Part shown: positions 50,167 through 60,925 of the stretch, piece by piece
Position numbering within the stretch: the first letter of the stretch is position 1
How the letters are laid out: each line of letters opens with the position of its first letter
Assembly (NCBI GenBank): GCA_948471525.1
Contig: CAOKSY010000004.1
Location: 74,373 to 138,372, forward strand
Origin: an uncultured Clostridia bacterium
GTDB lineage: Bacteria; Bacillota; Clostridia; Christensenellales; UBA3700
DNA: 64,000 nucleotides
Direction: 5' to 3'
Program-made: the position numbers and the translations under genes
The notes under the pieces: model-generated
The model's input: only the letters and a program-made list of their open reading frames with translations
Told to the model about the DNA's origin: nothing
Database searches by the model: none

Positions 50167-53100
50167 ATGGCTTATCAAATGACTCCTTCGGAGAGAAGAG
50201 CAAGAGCGCTTGCATTAAAACAGCAACGCGAAAACCGCAATCTCTATCAACAATACTTGACTCAAAAGGAAGAGTATGATAGACGGGTCGAACAAGAGCG
50301 CCTCAATGCTTTATACGAAGAAAACAAAGTAAAAAATCAAAACTTTTTCGTGAGAGCCGGACACACTATCGGAGATATAGCAGCGAATGTTATTACCGGA
50401 GCGGTGAAAGGTCTCGAAGGAATTTACGACCTCGGCGCCGGCATTGTCGGCGCTGTCGGTGGTATATTCGATAAGGGCTTTCAAGATGATGTCAAGAAGC
50501 ACATATCCTACGATTGGACTATGGAGACCTTCGGGAACGATTGGCAAGAAGCCCTCAAATACTCATACACAAAAAACGGTGGAATCGTAGAGAGTGTGGC
50601 GAGTGGCATAGGGCAAATGCTTCCGTCCGTGGCGGTTACGATAGCAACGGGCGGAGCCGGTGCGCCAGCCGCCGTTTCTCAAATGGCAAGTCTCGCAACC
50701 TTGGGCGCAAGCGCCGCCGGTAATGCAACCGAAGAAGCCTTCAATGACGGAGCCGGGTATTATGCCGGTCTCGGATATGGCTTGGCGAGTGGTGCTGTCG
50801 AGATTGCAACCGAGAAAATGTTCGGCGGTGCAACGAAGGGATTATTCGGAAAGGGTATGCTCGATGAGGTTGGCAAATCCATTGCCGATACCGGAATAAA
50901 AAGAATCGCCAAAAATGCTCTCGAAGAAGGCGTTGAGGAGATTGTTTCGGAACTTGCGAATCCTCTTTTACGGTCTATGTATAAGGGCGGAGAAGCCCTT
51001 CAAGACTATGGAACGGGGGAATATTGGGCTGGTGTGGCGAAGGCTGGTATTGTCGGCTCTTTGACCTCGCTTGCCTATACCGGAACTGTCGGATATGGGT
51101 TGTCAAAAGCGGGGGTTGGATATGTCGGAAAGGAGGCGGATATTAACGAATCCCTTGCCGAGATAGAGACCCAAAAGAAGAAGGCCGAAAATCTTTTTGC
51201 AAACGAAAAACTTACGGAGCAAAATGAAAGCCGTATTTCCTCAAACATAGTGGGGAATTATCAAAATATCGAGAGAACTCTCAAAAAAGCCTCCGAGTCG
51301 AAAAGAGCGTCTCTCATTAAAAAGTTTAGCCTCGAAAAAGCCTTTAACCCGGACGGGTCTATTAAGGGCGATTTTGCCACGCAAATCGGACTTACGAGCA
51401 ATGAGGCACAAGTAGCCCAAGAAGGGCAACAAGGCTCAAATGAGGGGCTTGCAAGTCAATTCAAAAAGGAATACTATTCCCCCTCGCTTCGTGGTAGCGA
51501 GGCGATGATTCAAGCCGACCTTGCGGCGATGACCGAAAGGTTAAGAACGGACGAAAAAAACTTTGCTACGCAACAAGGAAGAGAAGCCCAAGAGATAGCC
51601 GAGGTGAAGCCCTTCACCGGCGAAATGTCCGATACGGCAAAAAAGAATTATACCTCCTTGAAGAAGGGTCTCAACGCATTGAATAATACAAGCGGAGGAA
51701 AAATCCGTCTTGTCGTGGTAGACTCTCACGATAGCATAAACGGAAGCATTGTGAACGATAGCACTTTCTACATAAGCGAATCTCAATTAGAGAGTGGGGC
51801 TTGGGCTGAAACTCTCGTTCACGAATACACCCACTTTGCGGAAGGCTCAAAAGAGTACGGAAAACTTTTGGGCTTCCTTCAATCCGATGATATTCTTGTC
51901 GAGGGAGCGGAGGGGAAATCTATCCCTTTGTGGCAGAAAGCACAAGAGGCGGTTATACGCAACTATGGCTTCGACCAAAAGAGGCTCGAATCGATAGTAG
52001 AGAGGGTCGGAAAGAATGAATCCTTGTCTCCCGAAGATATGGTGTATTACAACGCCTATTTAAGCGAACTTGGGGCGCACGAATCGGAATATCTTCTTGG
52101 CAACGAAGCCTTCATCGATAAGATAATAAGCAAGGACAAATCCCTCGCCGCAAAGATTATCGAGAAAATCCACAACCTCAAATCTATGTTTGAGAAAACA
52201 AAAGATACGAGGACGAAGCAAGAGCAGAAACTCATTCACAAAGCCGAAAAACTTTGGCTCAATGCCGTTGAGAAGGCTGGCTTGAAGTATGTCGGAGGAA
52301 AGATATACCGTAGGCGAGAGGTTGACGCAAAGGCTCAAAATGAGTATAATGGAGAAGCAAGCGAGGCGAGGTTATCGAGAAAGGATAGCCTCATCAATCA
52401 CACCTTCCCGACCTATAAGGAAAGTGCCGGGAGCGAGGCGAATACCCTTGCTACTCGGTGGGCGCATAGAGCCGATATTGAGGTTGGAGACCGCACGGCT
52501 ATCTCTTATTACGATAAATGGTATCTGGTCGAGAAGTTTGAAAATTCGGACTTGGGCTATCAAATCGTAGCACAAATATCCGAGAAGCAATATCAAGAAT
52601 TTATTGAGGAGAGGAACAATGGCATTGGAAAAGGACAATCCATACAGAAAAGCGTTAGTGTCATTACTTCAATCGATAGAAGAAGAGATTCCTCTGTCGG
52701 AAGGGTCGTATCTGACGATTCGGTATCACCTCGGAACGGAAGAGGCGATAATCAAGTTCAACGAGTGGGTGAAGAGCAATCTCAAAGAGGGAAAACTCAA
52801 AGCAACCGAAGCGGAAATAGTGAGGGCGGCGGTCAAGGCAAGCGAGGTATAAAGTTCTCGTTAAAAGAGAGCGAAGTCTCGGAGTCTGCCCTCCAAGAAC
52901 TTAACAAGAATTATCAAGAGGCTTACAATGAAGAGCGAGAAGCCCAGAAGCGTCTTGATAGTTTTACGGAATTTGAAGAGCGCAAGAAGCGCTTTATGGA
53001 TATACTCTCCGATAAAAACTCCACGGACGAACAAATCTCTTTGGCTACCGATGAATATGCCAAATGGGAATCCGAGAGTGGATATGGAGAGGCGTACAAG

Positions 53101-56100
53101 GCTCACAGCGAAGCGGCAAGAAGAATGAGAGAGAAGCGATTGCAAATCTCTCAAATGGAAAGGTCTCTCACCGAGAGGCTTTATGAGCATACTTACACTT
53201 CGGAAGAAGTTCGAGATTATGTCTCAAAAGCGGTCAAAAAATTCCATACTACAACGAGGTTGAATAAAGCCTCATACCTTCTCACGACCGGCTCTATGCT
53301 TGATTTTTCGGACGGTCAAGGATATAGGGTGCAAGACCATAGGGAAATCTCCGATATTCTCAATCTCCCGGATTATGCGGAATATTCTACGGGAATGATT
53401 TTGTTTATGAATATGGGGAATATCCGTTTGCAAACTTATGGAATTGATATTGCCGCTATGCCTACGGAGCAACAATTTACGGCTCTTCGTGGTATTATCT
53501 CCGAGATAATGAGAAACGAGGACGCTTTTTGCGTTGATTTTAGCACAAAGAAGGGCAATACTGACGGAAGTGTGGAATATCCCAAAGGAACTTCTTCGTC
53601 AAGAATAATCTCCGATATTCGGAAGTATTTTGAGACGGGGGCTTTGCCCGAAGTTCCCGATGATTCTCTTTCAAAATTCCGCTTCTCACGAAAAACAACG
53701 GGAAGAGATACGGAAGGAAAAAGACTTACCGATGAGCAAATCAAATTCTTTGAGGAAAGCAAAGTTCGAGATGATGAAGGCAATCTTCGTGTAGTTTATC
53801 ACGGAACTATGTCGGGTGAGTTTACCGTATTTGACGCAAGCAAAGCGAATGTCGAAAGCGATATGGGCGCCGGATTCTATTTTTCCGATTCCTATGATGA
53901 CGTTGGTAGCAATTACGAAAACGGAGGTCAAGACCTCGAAGCAAAAATCGATAGACTTGCCGAGAGAATAGAAGGCGAGGAAGATATTGATTACGAGGAG
54001 GCGAAGCAGAAAGCAAGAGAAAGGCTTTCCGTTGGTACTAAACTTTTTGAAGTCTATCTTGATATGAAGAATCCTGCCTATGTGGGAGGAAACTTTGATA
54101 GTCCTACTATGCTCTTTGAGGACTTCTTTGACTATTCGGATATTGTCGAAGAGGACTTTGATAGCAATGATGACTATTGGGAAGCCCGTGATGAGAGAGT
54201 GGGAGAAACGATTCAAGACCTCGTTGACGAGGTTGATAGGATTCTTTCTGCCGAGGGTATAACGGGCTATGAGGGCTGGGAACAAATCCTTGCACCTATC
54301 GGGGCTTTTGACGGAGGAGTTACCATAAACGATTTGAAGGCTGCTCTCAACGAATCTACGGAACTTTGGGATTGCTATGATTCAAATGGTAATATGGCAA
54401 CCACCGAACTTTTGAGGGCAATCATTGAGGCTCTCGGATATGACGGTATCATTGATAATAGTGTCGTTGACAAGTGGGGTTATAATAGCGGAAGAATGGA
54501 GTATATGGAGGGTATCGATGAGGAAACTCGCCACTATATCGTATTTAAGCCGGAGCAAATAAAACTCACTACAAACGAGAAGCCGACCTCGAATAAAGAT
54601 ATAAGATTTTCTCGCAAACTCACAAAGGATTCCGATAGTGTTCACGGAATTAAGTTGTCTACCTTAAATCAAGCCGAAAGAGCCGGAGAGGTAACAAAGG
54701 TTTATAGGGCTATGCAAGTCATAGACGGAAAACTCTACTCGCCTATGGCGGCTTATGAAACCGAAGCGGGAAAGAGAACACACAAGAGAGTAGTGGATAG
54801 CGAACTTGGATTTTGGGAGGAATCGGTAGAAAGTCCTTCTGGTATAAAGTGGAAAAATGGAGAAGCATACTATTCGCTTGACAAGGGAGTGGATAGCACC
54901 GTAGACGCACGATATAATCCTTATATCCATTCGTCAAATCTGCCTCTTAACGACCAATTTGCAACCGCATATAAGCGTCCGAATCTTGTGGTAGTGGAAG
55001 GAATAATTCCAAACAGTGAACTATCAAGTGGATATAAGGCGCAATATGCGAAGGACTCCGTTGGAGAGGTAGATTGGAAGAGTGGGAAGGCTGGTGCCGC
55101 TCTTGGGCGTAGGGTCTACCTTTCTCGTTGGATTAAAAATATTCGCATTTTATCCGATAGTGAGTGTGCGGATATAATTTCGCCTCGCCTTAAAGAAAAT
55201 AATATAACAATAAAAGAAAATACCGTTACGCCAACTTTGCTTGAAGAACTTAAAAAGCGTGGGGTTAAAATAGACTACAATGTAGACCATACGACAACGA
55301 AAAAGATTAAACTTTCCCGAAAGGATTCCAAGGGGAGAACTCTCACGGAAGCCCAAGAAAGATTTTTTAGAGATAGCCAAGTTAGAGATGATAAAGGAAA
55401 TCTCCTCGAAGTTTACCACGGAACAAAAGACGGTCAATTTAATATTTTTGAGTATTCTCCTAATAGGCAAACGGGAGATGATTTTGGGGAAGCGTATTAT
55501 TTTACAACAAATCTCCAAAACGCAAAAGGCTACGCAAAAGATAATTACAAAGACCCTCGTGTGCAAGCATACGAAAAGGCAAAAAATGAACTCATTCACG
55601 AATATTTGCAAGAGCAAGACCTCGGGAAAAAGAAGGCATTAGAAAAGCAAATACTTAATTTTAAGTATAACGGAATGAGTTTGACCGATATTCTTTATGA
55701 TATTGATTATGATACGGGAGGAGAGGTAAAAAGCGTATATCTAAACTTGACGAATTCTTTGGTTGTAGACGCTCACGAACAGTATTATTATCAAGTCTAT
55801 CCTCAATACTTTGAAGAGGCGAGAGAGGGTGGATATGACGGAATAATCGTTAAAAATGTTTATGATTCTTCAAAAGGCAATATCGGAATATCGGACGTTT
55901 ATATTGCCTTCCACCCGAATCAAATCAAACTTATTACGAATGAAAATCCAACGTCAAGAGTGGATATTCGCTTCTCGAAGAAAAGGACGCCCGTGGAGGA
56001 AACGCACCGTACCTACTATAAACTTTCGGACGGTCAAATCAAAAAACTCCTCGCTAATAATATTCACTACAAGGTATATAGCAAAGTGGACGCCGAAAGA

Positions 56101-59100
56101 ATTATCAATAATGTCCTCTCGCAATATATGTCTTTCGGGGAGAAGTATGGGGAAATATCGGGCAAATCCAAGGCGGAAGTAATAGACTTGCTTTGGAAGG
56201 GATTGAACTCTGCCGAGCCGGGAAAACAAATGGGGGTCGCTCTCCATATTGCCGACTACATAATCCAGAACTCCGTTTTGGAAAGTATCTATTCCGATGA
56301 TGACGTCCAAATTCAATCGGCTATCGATATTGTGGACGCATTGAGACCGTACTTGCATAGCATAAACCTTGACTCGCTCAAAGGTGAGATTAAGTATAGG
56401 TATGATAAGGATAATAGCGCATACCTTCTTTGGGGCAAACGGAAAGGGGATAAGGGAATAGGCGTTGATACCATTCCTCAAATCCTTGAAGAGCAAGGAA
56501 TCTATATAGACGCTACAAGCGAAGCGGATATTTTCTTTGAGATAGACGCTCAATATAGGAACGCCGTGAAGTCCTTGAAGAAAAAGGCGAAGGATATGCT
56601 TTTCGAGAGCCTTTCAAAAGAGCAAGTTAAGGAGTTGCGCCAAGAGATAGCGAGAGAGGTATTGAGGGGATTTGATTATACCGGTAAATCCTCAAAACTT
56701 GCCGAAGTGCTTGATAAGTACAAGAAGCAAATCTCTACGCTCTACGAAAAATTGCGAGAATCGAATCGCCATAATAAGGCTACAAATCGCCTTCTCGATA
56801 AAGTCCAAAAGATTAAGAATTGGAAAACGGGGGCTTTCGTAAATTCCTCGAAGTTTAGGTCTAAATTATTCAAAGGCTCAATCGAGAGATTGGCAATGAT
56901 AAAGAATAGGGGCAACCTCAATCAAAGCGGAACGAGGAGAATCCTCGCCGGGCTTGCCGAGTGGTATACAAAGGATAATCCTATTCTCGGATATGTGGAC
57001 GGAGAGAATGTGGGAGTTTACAATCAAGAGATTGCGGATATTCTCCAAGCCATTTCTCAAAATCAAAAGGCTTTAACCGATGAGCAAGTTGACCTCATCT
57101 CCGTCTTGCAAGAAAAGTCCGGTATAACCGATTATAAGGGCTTGCTTGAATGGTACACAAAGGCTAATCTCGGAAAGGGGTATAATGCCGAAGTCAAGAG
57201 TCTCCTTCGTGAACTTGCAAGCGAGACTACTTTCACAACGGAAGAAATCATCGCTCTCGAAAAGGTTGTGGGCTATTTTGGCAACCTCATTGAAAACTAC
57301 AACAAAGTTATTCGCAACGGAAAATATGTGGACGCAAAGCCTATCGCAAAAGGTTATATTGAGACTATCAAGCGTAACAAGGGTGTGAAGGTCGGTTGGT
57401 TTTCCAAGTTCTTCGATAAGGTATTCAATAACGGAAAAGCCTCGTATTTGCAAACATTCGCAGACCCGATGACGGTTGCGAGGTATATGGATAAATACGA
57501 AAACGGATTCTATTCGGAAATGCTTGCGGAACTTCGTGTCGGAGGCATAAAGGCTTCCGTTTTGGAGATGAATATTCGTCAACCTCTCGAAGAGTTCCTC
57601 TCGAAGCATAAGAAATATGGGAGAGGGGTATCGCAACGCACCATAAAATATAAGGGGGTTGAATTGCCCGCTCTGGACGCCTTCTTATTGTATATGACGA
57701 TGAATAGAGAGCAAGCCCTCGGCGGTCTTGCGGAGGCTGGATTCACCTTCAATAACGGCAAGGAGACCATAAGGGTTGACGGATTCGCAAAGGGCGAAGA
57801 ATTGACCCTTCCCGAATTGCGAGAAAGGGCAAAAGCCGAGCAAGACGAACTTTATAAACAATTCACCGAAGAGGATAGAGAATATATCTCGATTGCCGAA
57901 AAAATCTTCAATGAAGATTGCAAAGAAGCGAAAAGGGAGACCGATATTTTAAGGCAAGGGTATTCCAATGTCTTTGAAGGGTATTATATTCCGATTCGCC
58001 GTGCTAATAGTGCCGTAACGGTTGATAGCGGAAGTTTCTTCGATGAGATGAATCGTGTGAGCAACGCTTCTTTCAATAAGGACACCGTGCAAGGCGCAAA
58101 GGGTGAATTATTTATCGAGGGGCTTGATGAAGTGCTTGATAGGCATATTCACGGAGTGAGCCAATATGCCGGGCTTGCAACCGTCATCGACCAATACGAT
58201 ATACTCTATAACCTCAATATGTCGGAGGACGCCAACAAGCCGATTACCGTGAGAACGGAGGGCGAAAACACTTGGGCGAAAGGAAATGATTACTTCAAAA
58301 AACTCATAAGCGATTTGCAAGGAATCTCGCCCACAAGAGGCGGTGGTAGTAAATTGTTTGGCTTCTTCCGAGGTCATTATGCTACTTACCAACTCGGATT
58401 GAATCCGAAGGTATGGTTTACCCAATTATCCTCATTCTTTGCTTCCGGTAGTATTCTCGATTATTCTTCAATCTTGAAGGGATTATCTATCAATGCGAAG
58501 GACGTGGACGAATATTGCCAACTCGCCGCCGTGCGTAACAATGACAATTCGGCTGCTATGGCACAAGGCGTTATGGAGAAGGTCGATAAGGTCGGAAGTG
58601 CTTTGATGAAGCCTATCGGAATGGTAGACCGCTTCGTAATTAAAAAACTTTTCGGGGCTTGCCAAGTCCAAGTAGAAAAAGATAGTGGCTTCAAGGTCGG
58701 AACGGAAGAAAACAAAAAGAAAGCCGGGGAACTCCTTGAAAAAGTTATTGTCGAAACGCAACAAAACTCTATGGCCACCGAGAGGTCGGCGGCTATGCGT
58801 TCCGGAAGCGAATTGATGAAAACTTTGACTATGTTCACCGCCGATTCGATGAAGGTATTCGGAAGAGTGGTGGATTCGCTTGGAGAGGTCTCGGTCTTAA
58901 AGGCTAAAATCAAGGAAACAACCGATAGCAAGGCGAAGGCGGCTTTGGAAGAGAAACTCAAAGCGGCGAAGAAAAAATCCGTCAAATCGGTTGCGGCGCT
59001 TGCTTCTACGGCGATATTTATGGCGCTTATAGCACAAGCCTTCCGTTGGCTCTACAACAAGGACGATGACGATGAGAATATCCCGGCGAATATGGCGGTT

Positions 59101-60120
59101 GACGCTATCGGAAACCTTATGGGTGGATTACCTCTCATTAAAGACCTTTACGCAAAACTCACCGAGGGATATGACCTTAACAACTACTCCTATTCGGCTC
59201 TTAATGATTTGTTTGACGCTTTCTCTGGAACGATTTCAACCGTTACCTCGTTAGCGAAGGGCGAAGATATAAAGCCTTTGAGGACAGTGAAGGAATTATC
59301 TTTTGCGGTAGGTCAAATATTGGGGCTTCCTACGAGAAATGTCTATAATATCATCTATGGGCTTATGAAAAGGATTAGTCCTTCTACGGCTTATGAATGG
59401 GATAATAACCTCTACAACAAAAATTATTCCACCGACCTCCAAAAAGCAATAAGCAATGACGATGACGAAATGCTTGCGACTATCGTAGGGATTATGCTTG
59501 ATGAGAAAGTGGGAGGAATCGACAATTCGTTTGCGAGAGAAGAAATGGATAGGCTCGTAAAGGGAGGCTATCAAGTGATTCCGAAAAGTATTGGAAGCAC
59601 TATCTCTTATGAGGGCGAAGAGGTGGAGATTACCTCAAAGCAAAGAGAACGATTCAAAAAGGTTTATGGCGAGGCAAACAAGGCGCTTGCAAGCCTTGTA
59701 AACAACAAATCCTATGCCTCCACAAGCGATGAGGTCAAGGCGAAAGCCGTGAGGTTTATTTACGATATTTACTATAACCTTGCGATTGAGGATTTGCTCG
59801 GGGTAGAACTCGAAACGAAGAACATTCTTTTTGCGAAGGCTATCGATATATCTTCGCTTGCGATAATCGTTGCAATGGCGAGAAGCATTGAAGCCGACAC
59901 CGACAAGAAAGGGAATATCGTTTCCGGGTCGAGAAAGAAGAAGGTGCAAACTTATATCAATTCTCTCGGGTTGAAGGCGGCTCAAAAGTATATGATTATG
60001 GGTTATCTCGGATATTCCAATAAAAACGGACAGCAACAAGTTAAGAGTTACATTCAAAGGTTATCGCTTACGAAGTCCGAAAAAGAAAAACTCTATGAGT
60101 ACAGTGGCTATGCCGCATAA
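50167..60120 (+). CDS. Giant phage polyvalent protein (3317 aa)
   Basis: One uninterrupted ORF. Residues about 60-320 are Ala/Gly-rich and hydrophobic, as in proteins delivered from virions. HEYTH at 552-556 is a zincin-type metal motif. Three modules resemble ADP-ribosyltransferases: about 1186-1478 (RDDEGNLRVVYHGT, 1201-1214), about 1486-1713 (VYRAMQ at 1512) and about 1720-1933 (RDDKGNLLEVYHGT). They are separated by linkers of the pattern [RK][FL]S[RKL]K at 734, 895, 1171, 1479, 1714 and 1934. Residues about 1950-3317 are helical with one membrane helix near 2940-2962 and end LTKSEKEKLYEYSGY. Such polyvalent proteins enter the cell with phage DNA and modify host targets; the exact activities are inferred. 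Confidence 0.8.
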   Translation: MAYQMTPSERRARALALKQQRENRNLYQQYLTQKEEYDRRVEQERLNALYEENKVKNQNFFVRAGHTIGDIAANVITGAVKGLEGIYDLGAGIVGAVGGIFDKGFQDDVKKHISYDWTMETFGNDWQEALKYSYTKNGGIVESVASGIGQMLPSVAVTIATGGAGAPAAVSQMASLATLGASAAGNATEEAFNDGAGYYAGLGYGLASGAVEIATEKMFGGATKGLFGKGMLDEVGKSIADTGIKRIAKNALEEGVEEIVSELANPLLRSMYKGGEALQDYGTGEYWAGVAKAGIVGSLTSLAYTGTVGYGLSKAGVGYVGKEADINESLAEIETQKKKAENLFANEKLTEQNESRISSNIVGNYQNIERTLKKASESKRASLIKKFSLEKAFNPDGSIKGDFATQIGLTSNEAQVAQEGQQGSNEGLASQFKKEYYSPSLRGSEAMIQADLAAMTERLRTDEKNFATQQGREAQEIAEVKPFTGEMSDTAKKNYTSLKKGLNALNNTSGGKIRLVVVDSHDSINGSIVNDSTFYISESQLESGAWAETLVHEYTHFAEGSKEYGKLLGFLQSDDILVEGAEGKSIPLWQKAQEAVIRNYGFDQKRLESIVERVGKNESLSPEDMVYYNAYLSELGAHESEYLLGNEAFIDKIISKDKSLAAKIIEKIHNLKSMFEKTKDTRTKQEQKLIHKAEKLWLNAVEKAGLKYVGGKIYRRREVDAKAQNEYNGEASEARLSRKDSLINHTFPTYKESAGSEANTLATRWAHRADIEVGDRTAISYYDKWYLVEKFENSDLGYQIVAQISEKQYQEFIEERNNGIGKGQSIQKSVSVITSIDRRRDSSVGRVVSDDSVSPRNGRGDNQVQRVGEEQSQRGKTQSNRSGNSEGGGQGKRGIKFSLKESEVSESALQELNKNYQEAYNEEREAQKRLDSFTEFEERKKRFMDILSDKNSTDEQISLATDEYAKWESESGYGEAYKAHSEAARRMREKRLQISQMERSLTERLYEHTYTSEEVRDYVSKAVKKFHTTTRLNKASYLLTTGSMLDFSDGQGYRVQDHREISDILNLPDYAEYSTGMILFMNMGNIRLQTYGIDIAAMPTEQQFTALRGIISEIMRNEDAFCVDFSTKKGNTDGSVEYPKGTSSSRIISDIRKYFETGALPEVPDDSLSKFRFSRKTTGRDTEGKRLTDEQIKFFEESKVRDDEGNLRVVYHGTMSGEFTVFDASKANVESDMGAGFYFSDSYDDVGSNYENGGQDLEAKIDRLAERIEGEEDIDYEEAKQKARERLSVGTKLFEVYLDMKNPAYVGGNFDSPTMLFEDFFDYSDIVEEDFDSNDDYWEARDERVGETIQDLVDEVDRILSAEGITGYEGWEQILAPIGAFDGGVTINDLKAALNESTELWDCYDSNGNMATTELLRAIIEALGYDGIIDNSVVDKWGYNSGRMEYMEGIDEETRHYIVFKPEQIKLTTNEKPTSNKDIRFSRKLTKDSDSVHGIKLSTLNQAERAGEVTKVYRAMQVIDGKLYSPMAAYETEAGKRTHKRVVDSELGFWEESVESPSGIKWKNGEAYYSLDKGVDSTVDARYNPYIHSSNLPLNDQFATAYKRPNLVVVEGIIPNSELSSGYKAQYAKDSVGEVDWKSGKAGAALGRRVYLSRWIKNIRILSDSECADIISPRLKENNITIKENTVTPTLLEELKKRGVKIDYNVDHTTTKKIKLSRKDSKGRTLTEAQERFFRDSQVRDDKGNLLEVYHGTKDGQFNIFEYSPNRQTGDDFGEAYYFTTNLQNAKGYAKDNYKDPRVQAYEKAKNELIHEYLQEQDLGKKKALEKQILNFKYNGMSLTDILYDIDYDTGGEVKSVYLNLTNSLVVDAHEQYYYQVYPQYFEEAREGGYDGIIVKNVYDSSKGNIGISDVYIAFHPNQIKLITNENPTSRVDIRFSKKRTPVEETHRTYYKLSDGQIKKLLANNIHYKVYSKVDAERIINNVLSQYMSFGEKYGEISGKSKAEVIDLLWKGLNSAEPGKQMGVALHIADYIIQNSVLESIYSDDDVQIQSAIDIVDALRPYLHSINLDSLKGEIKYRYDKDNSAYLLWGKRKGDKGIGVDTIPQILEEQGIYIDATSEADIFFEIDAQYRNAVKSLKKKAKDMLFESLSKEQVKELRQEIAREVLRGFDYTGKSSKLAEVLDKYKKQISTLYEKLRESNRHNKATNRLLDKVQKIKNWKTGAFVNSSKFRSKLFKGSIERLAMIKNRGNLNQSGTRRILAGLAEWYTKDNPILGYVDGENVGVYNQEIADILQAISQNQKALTDEQVDLISVLQEKSGITDYKGLLEWYTKANLGKGYNAEVKSLLRELASETTFTTEEIIALEKVVGYFGNLIENYNKVIRNGKYVDAKPIAKGYIETIKRNKGVKVGWFSKFFDKVFNNGKASYLQTFADPMTVARYMDKYENGFYSEMLAELRVGGIKASVLEMNIRQPLEEFLSKHKKYGRGVSQRTIKYKGVELPALDAFLLYMTMNREQALGGLAEAGFTFNNGKETIRVDGFAKGEELTLPELRERAKAEQDELYKQFTEEDREYISIAEKIFNEDCKEAKRETDILRQGYSNVFEGYYIPIRRANSAVTVDSGSFFDEMNRVSNASFNKDTVQGAKGELFIEGLDEVLDRHIHGVSQYAGLATVIDQYDILYNLNMSEDANKPITVRTEGENTWAKGNDYFKKLISDLQGISPTRGGGSKLFGFFRGHYATYQLGLNPKVWFTQLSSFFASGSILDYSSILKGLSINAKDVDEYCQLAAVRNNDNSAAMAQGVMEKVDKVGSALMKPIGMVDRFVIKKLFGACQVQVEKDSGFKVGTEENKKKAGELLEKVIVETQQNSMATERSAAMRSGSELMKTLTMFTADSMKVFGRVVDSLGEVSVLKAKIKETTDSKAKAALEEKLKAAKKKSVKSVAALASTAIFMALIAQAFRWLYNKDDDDENIPANMAVDAIGNLMGGLPLIKDLYAKLTEGYDLNNYSYSALNDLFDAFSGTISTVTSLAKGEDIKPLRTVKELSFAVGQILGLPTRNVYNIIYGLMKRISPSTAYEWDNNLYNKNYSTDLQKAISNDDDEMLATIVGIMLDEKVGGIDNSFAREEMDRLVKGGYQVIPKSIGSTISYEGEEVEITSKQRERFKKVYGEANKALASLVNNKSYASTSDEVKAKAVRFIYDIYYNLAIEDLLGVELETKNILFAKAIDISSLAIIVAMARSIEADTDKKGNIVSGSRKKKVQTYINSLGLKAAQKYMIMGYLGYSNKNGQQQVKSYIQRLSLTKSEKEKLYEYSGYAA

Positions 60121-60124
60121 AGAA

Positions 60125-60154
60125 AAAGAGCAAGGATTGAGTTCCTTGCTCTTT
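60125..60154. terminator. Bidirectional terminator after the giant gene
   Basis: AAAGAGCAAGGA and TCCTTGCTCTTT pair over 12 bp around a 6-nt loop, just past the giant gene stop and touching the end of the convergent minus-strand gene. On the minus strand AAAGAG...CTCTTTTTC gives a T-run. Confidence 0.85.
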
Positions 60155-60156
60155 GA

Positions 60157-60693
60157 TTATCCAACTTCTTTTAAGTTTTGTCGGAGTTCCTTATTACAAT
60201 TATCATATTCCTCTTGTGATAGGTGTTTGTTATCAAGCAACCACTTTGAGCAACCTTCAAAAACATAAAGAATATATCTTCCCATAGGGTCAAGCGAATC
60301 GGTATAGAAGTGGTATTGTCCGGTAGAAAGAAGGTTTGCACAATAATTCATTAAAAAGAAGCGAGATTGCTTCTCAATATCATCAATTTTTATATCCTTT
60401 GGAGCGTCTCGTTTTATCTTTGGAAGAATCTCTCCAACACAACCTTCCGAGTGGGAATACTCTTTTATTAAGGTCTCGCAACGAGAGATAAGGCTCTTGC
60501 AGGAATCAGATTTCCCGTATATCTCTTGATATTCGTTCCAAGCCGGAATAGTGAATCGGATTAAAAAGAATATCCCCAATGCGAGAGGAATTGCCCCATA
60601 CCAAACACCTTGGGAAAATGTTATAATAGCAACAACAGCACACAATATCACCACCGCAAGGGAGGCTATAAACGCTTTAAGTTTGTCGTTCAT
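60157..60693 (-). CDS. Membrane protein, only minus-strand gene of the element
   Basis: The 178-aa protein has two N-terminal membrane helices (about residues 7-28 and 32-50) and a soluble helical domain with several cysteines (CKSLISRC, GCVGEI, CANLL). I chose ATG 60693 since GAGGTG precedes it. It is divergent from the transposase gene, with a 13-G tract and an inverted repeat between them. Immunity or superinfection exclusion would suit a single counter-oriented membrane gene, but no sequence motif proves it. Confidence 0.55.
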   Translation of the reverse strand: MNDKLKAFIASLAVVILCAVVAIITFSQGVWYGAIPLALGIFFLIRFTIPAWNEYQEIYGKSDSCKSLISRCETLIKEYSHSEGCVGEILPKIKRDAPKDIKIDDIEKQSRFFLMNYCANLLSTGQYHFYTDSLDPMGRYILYVFEGCSKWLLDNKHLSQEEYDNCNKELRQNLKEVG

Positions 60694-60748
60694 AACTTCA
60701 CCTCGCATAAGTGAGGGTAACGATTTATTGTGGATAACTCAATTTTTC

Positions 60749-60761
60749 GGGGGGGGGGGGG
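60749..60761. repeat. Poly-G tract of 13
   Basis: Thirteen G in a row lie 56 bp upstream of the minus-strand membrane gene, in otherwise AT-rich DNA. Such tracts slip readily in replication and can phase-vary a promoter. The length may also be affected by sequencing error. Confidence 0.8.
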
Positions 60762-60812
60762 TAGTTTATTAGAGATTTGTATTTCCATAGAAACTCCTCA
60801 AAAATGTGTATA

Positions 60813-60908
60813 ATTTATTATACCATACAAGGCTCAAAAAGGCAATATATTGAGGCGTCTTTTCCACAAAAGGTCTTGAAAAATTCTATATAATATGGTA
60901 TAATAAAT
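60813..60908. promoter_or_regulatory. Divergent promoter region with 15-bp inverted repeat
   Basis: ATTTATTATACCATA (60813-60827) is the exact inverted copy of TATGGTATAATAAAT (60894-60908), 66 bp apart. Each arm contains a TATAAT -10 box, one reading left to the membrane gene and one reading right to the transposase. The symmetry suggests a common repressor or transposase binding both promoters. Confidence 0.65.
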
Positions 60909-60925
60909 ATAGGAGGTGGAGGTGT

